From the NCBI GenBank assembly GCA_903861445.1, contig CAIOUK010000277.1, forward strand, positions 1 to 7,152: a stretch of 7,152 bases of DNA, read 5' to 3'. Positions within the stretch are counted from its first letter, which is position 1. Every line of letters begins with the position of its first letter. The notes below the pieces were generated by a model. It worked only from the letters and a program-made list of their open reading frames with translations. It was not told where the DNA came from and did no database searches. The DNA is from an uncultured Verrucomicrobia subdivision 3 bacterium. GTDB lineage: Bacteria > Verrucomicrobiota > Verrucomicrobiia > Limisphaerales > UBA11358. Both the position numbers and the translations under genes were made by a program. Positions 5,770 to 7,152 of this stretch are shown here, one piece after another.

Positions 5770-6498
5770 ATGGACTATCTTGTTCTCCTTTCGAGTATCG
5801 CGCTCGGTGCGCTCACCGTTTTCTGGCTGCGCTTGACCGACCCCAAACGGGTGAAAGTGCTGAACGCCTTCACTGGCGCGTATTTGCTCACGCTGGTGAT
5901 GCTGCATCTGCTGCCGGATTTGTATGAGTTGGAAGCGGGTCTCACGCTCAAGCCGCTGGTCATCGGCGGATTTATCCTCTTTGGTTTTTTTCTACAGATT
6001 GCGATGGATTCGATTTCGATGGGTATCGAACACGGTCACGCGCATGAAATCCATGGGCGGATGGCCTTTGGTATTCTTGCCGGCCTGTGCATTCACGCGT
6101 TTGTCGAGGCTCTGGCGCTCGGAAAAACTTTCGGAGTTCAAAGTCCGCACGACTTAGCCGCACATCATTTCCTACTCGTCAGCGTCGTCGTCCACAATTA
6201 TCCCATCTCCATCGCGCTGCTCGGCATGCTGCTGCAAAGCGGCATGAAAAAATCCTCCGCACTCCTGTGCCTCGGCCTGTTTGCCATCATGGCGCCGATT
6301 GGAATGTTTGTCAGCGGCTATACCGGTCTGGCAGTTTATTCGCGCTACCTGATGGCGATTGTCATCGGCATTTTCATGCACATTTCCACGACAATTTTAT
6401 TCGAGAGCGAAGATCACCACCGTTTTCCCATCGCAAAAATGCTGGCAGTCATCGTCGGTTTGATTTTGGGAATCGCCTGCGTCCTTTTTGAAGCGTGA
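5770..6498 (+). CDS. ZIP-family metal (probably zinc) transporter
   Basis: ZIP proteins move zinc, iron or manganese into the cytoplasm through the inner membrane. This 242-residue protein has about eight hydrophobic segments and the usual ZIP landmarks: LVMLHLLPDLYE (42-53) in TM2, a His-rich cytoplasmic-type loop (GIEHGHAHEIHG, 85-96) between TM3 and TM4, the TM4 metal motif HAFVEALALG (109-118) with His109 and Glu113, and TM5 VVVHNYPIS (140-148) with His142 and Pro145. The acidic residue or His commonly found just after the TM5 proline is Ile146 here, so the binuclear metal site may be incomplete or tuned differently. No Shine-Dalgarno is visible before the ATG. A palindrome lies just upstream. 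The stop overlaps the start of the Fur-family gene by 4 bp. Zinc is the likeliest substrate from context; Mn or Fe cannot be excluded from sequence. Confidence 0.9.
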   Translation: MDYLVLLSSIALGALTVFWLRLTDPKRVKVLNAFTGAYLLTLVMLHLLPDLYELEAGLTLKPLVIGGFILFGFFLQIAMDSISMGIEHGHAHEIHGRMAFGILAGLCIHAFVEALALGKTFGVQSPHDLAAHHFLLVSVVVHNYPISIALLGMLLQSGMKKSSALLCLGLFAIMAPIGMFVSGYTGLAVYSRYLMAIVIGIFMHISTTILFESEDHHRFPIAKMLAVIVGLILGIACVLFEA

Positions 6499-6956
6499 AA
6501 AAAACTTGCGCGCACCATCACCACGAGAAAAAGCAGGAACTCGCCTCACTGACTGGCCGGCTCCGCCGCGAATCGCGCAAGATCACCGGCCCGCGTGCCG
6601 CGATTCTGGAAATTTTGCGTCACCATCCGCATCCGCTGACGAACAAGGAGATTTTTGCCGAACTGCCGAAAGGCGAATGTGATCTCGTCACAATTTACCG
6701 CGCGATGCAAATGCTGGAAAAACTGGGGATGGTCAAGCGCTTCGATTTTGGCGACGGCACCGCGCGCTTTGAACTCGTCGGCGAAGGTGACGACGGCCAT
6801 CACCACCATTTGATTTGCACCCGCTGCACTGGCGTGGTGGAGATTGACGAATGTTTTCCCGAAGAAATCGAGCGCCGGATTGCGAGAGCAAACAGATTCA
6901 CCGGTGTGACCCACCGGCTTGAATTTTTTGGCGTCTGCCCCGACTGCCAGAAATAA
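6495..6956 (+). CDS. Fur-family metal-responsive regulator, probably Zur
   Basis: This 153-residue protein is a Fur-family transcriptional repressor. The N-terminal winged helix spans about 20-93, with ITGPRAAILEIL (30-41) and the recognition-helix signature DLVTIYRAMQMLEKLGMV (63-80). The metal-binding dimer domain follows: HHHHLICTRC (102-111) with Cys108 and Cys111, VVEIDE, His140, and the second structural pair CPDC (148-151). All four structural zinc cysteines are present. An extra CAHHHHEKK segment sits at residues 5-13, a possible additional metal ligand cluster. The start is GTG at 6495, overlapping the ZIP stop by 4 bp (GTGA), so the two are probably translationally coupled. Fur, Zur, Mur and PerR share these motifs. 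I favour Zur because of the linked ZIP transporter, folE2 and zinc-free paralogues, not because of a diagnostic residue. Confidence 0.9.
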   Translation: MKKTCAHHHHEKKQELASLTGRLRRESRKITGPRAAILEILRHHPHPLTNKEIFAELPKGECDLVTIYRAMQMLEKLGMVKRFDFGDGTARFELVGEGDDGHHHHLICTRCTGVVEIDECFPEEIERRIARANRFTGVTHRLEFFGVCPDCQK

Positions 6957-6981
6957 AAACGGCGGCGATGGCACGCCACCG
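6955..6981 (-). terminator. Terminator for the minus-strand small gene
   Basis: Read on the minus strand, CGGTGGCG (6981-6974) pairs with CGCCGCCG (6967-6960) over 8 bp with one G-U around a 6-nt loop, and is followed by five T residues (6959-6955) and then ATTT. It begins 5 bp after the small gene's stop. Its T-run overlaps the last two bases of the regulator's stop codon. On the plus strand the stem has a C-A mismatch and no T-run directly after it, so it is a poorer terminator for the regulator. Confidence 0.7.
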
Positions 6982-6986
6982 ACATT

Positions 6987-7151
6987 TTAAGCTATTTCCT
7001 CGGACAACCAGTCGCCGAGTTGGAGATACTCTCTTATTTTTCTGCGCTCATGTCTGTTTTTGAGCGACTTTTTGGAATGATGTTCAGCTTTGCGGAACGG
7101 ATGTTTCGGATTGCGAATTGCTTCGCCCATGACTGCGAGTGTTTTCATCAT
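6987..7151 (-). CDS. Small basic protein of unknown function (54 residues)
   Basis: On the minus strand an ORF runs from ATG at 7151 (or the next ATG at 7148) to TAA at 6987-6989. It encodes a basic, His/Lys/Arg-rich peptide that includes VMGEAIRNPKHPFRKAEHH and KNRHERRKIREYLQLGDWL, ending in an acidic EEIA. I do not recognise a family. There is no signal peptide or membrane segment. The gene reaches within one base of the window edge, so its ribosome binding site is not visible and a further upstream start is possible. Support comes from the uninterrupted frame across the only otherwise empty stretch at this end and from the well-formed minus-strand terminator just after the stop. GC content is visibly lower than in the neighbouring genes. 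It converges with the Fur-family gene. Confidence 0.55.
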   Translation of the reverse strand: MMKTLAVMGEAIRNPKHPFRKAEHHSKKSLKNRHERRKIREYLQLGDWLSEEIA

Positions 7152-7152
7152 A

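Noticed and set aside
1..7152. CRISPR arrays, tRNA or rRNA genes, insertion sequences
   Set aside because: No spaced direct repeats, cloverleaf, rRNA-like conserved stretch or transposase was seen in reading either strand.

Overview
The window looks like a chromosomal stretch from a moderately GC-rich bacterium, most plausibly a member of the Verrucomicrobiota or a neighbouring PVC lineage. That placement is an inference from the ftsA-ftsZ pair with an unusually divergent FtsZ, a DksA-like protein with a long lysine-rich tail, and several genes lacking a clear Shine-Dalgarno sequence. No rRNA or marker gene in the window proves it. Left part (1-2083, + strand): the 3' end of ftsA, then ftsZ 10 bp downstream. 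This is the usual end of the division and cell wall (dcw) cluster. The FtsZ keeps the tubulin-fold landmarks and the C-terminal FtsA-binding peptide, but has changed many residues that normally bind or hydrolyse GTP. Middle part (2084-3655): a small predicted lipoprotein (+), then a convergent secreted endonuclease/exonuclease/phosphatase-family protein (-). These two look like accessory genes. The divergent gap that follows holds a near-ideal rho-independent terminator pointing rightward, with no rightward gene ending just before it. Right part (3656-6956, + strand): folE2 (type IB GTP cyclohydrolase), a DksA/TraR-like protein whose zinc-finger cysteines are mostly replaced, ribosomal proteins L33 and S18 in cysteine-poor form, a strong terminator, and then a ZIP-family metal transporter overlapping by 4 bp with a Fur-family regulator (probably Zur). 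A 17-bp palindrome resembling a Fur/Zur operator lies between that terminator and the transporter start. Together these genes read as a zinc-economy neighbourhood: proteins that can work with little or no zinc, zinc uptake, and a zinc sensor. All parts are known families. The clustering, and its possible control by the linked regulator, are inferences. Far right (6987-7151, - strand): a 54-codon basic small ORF convergent with the regulator, followed by a good minus-strand terminator hairpin. I see no tRNA, rRNA, CRISPR array, insertion sequence or origin.
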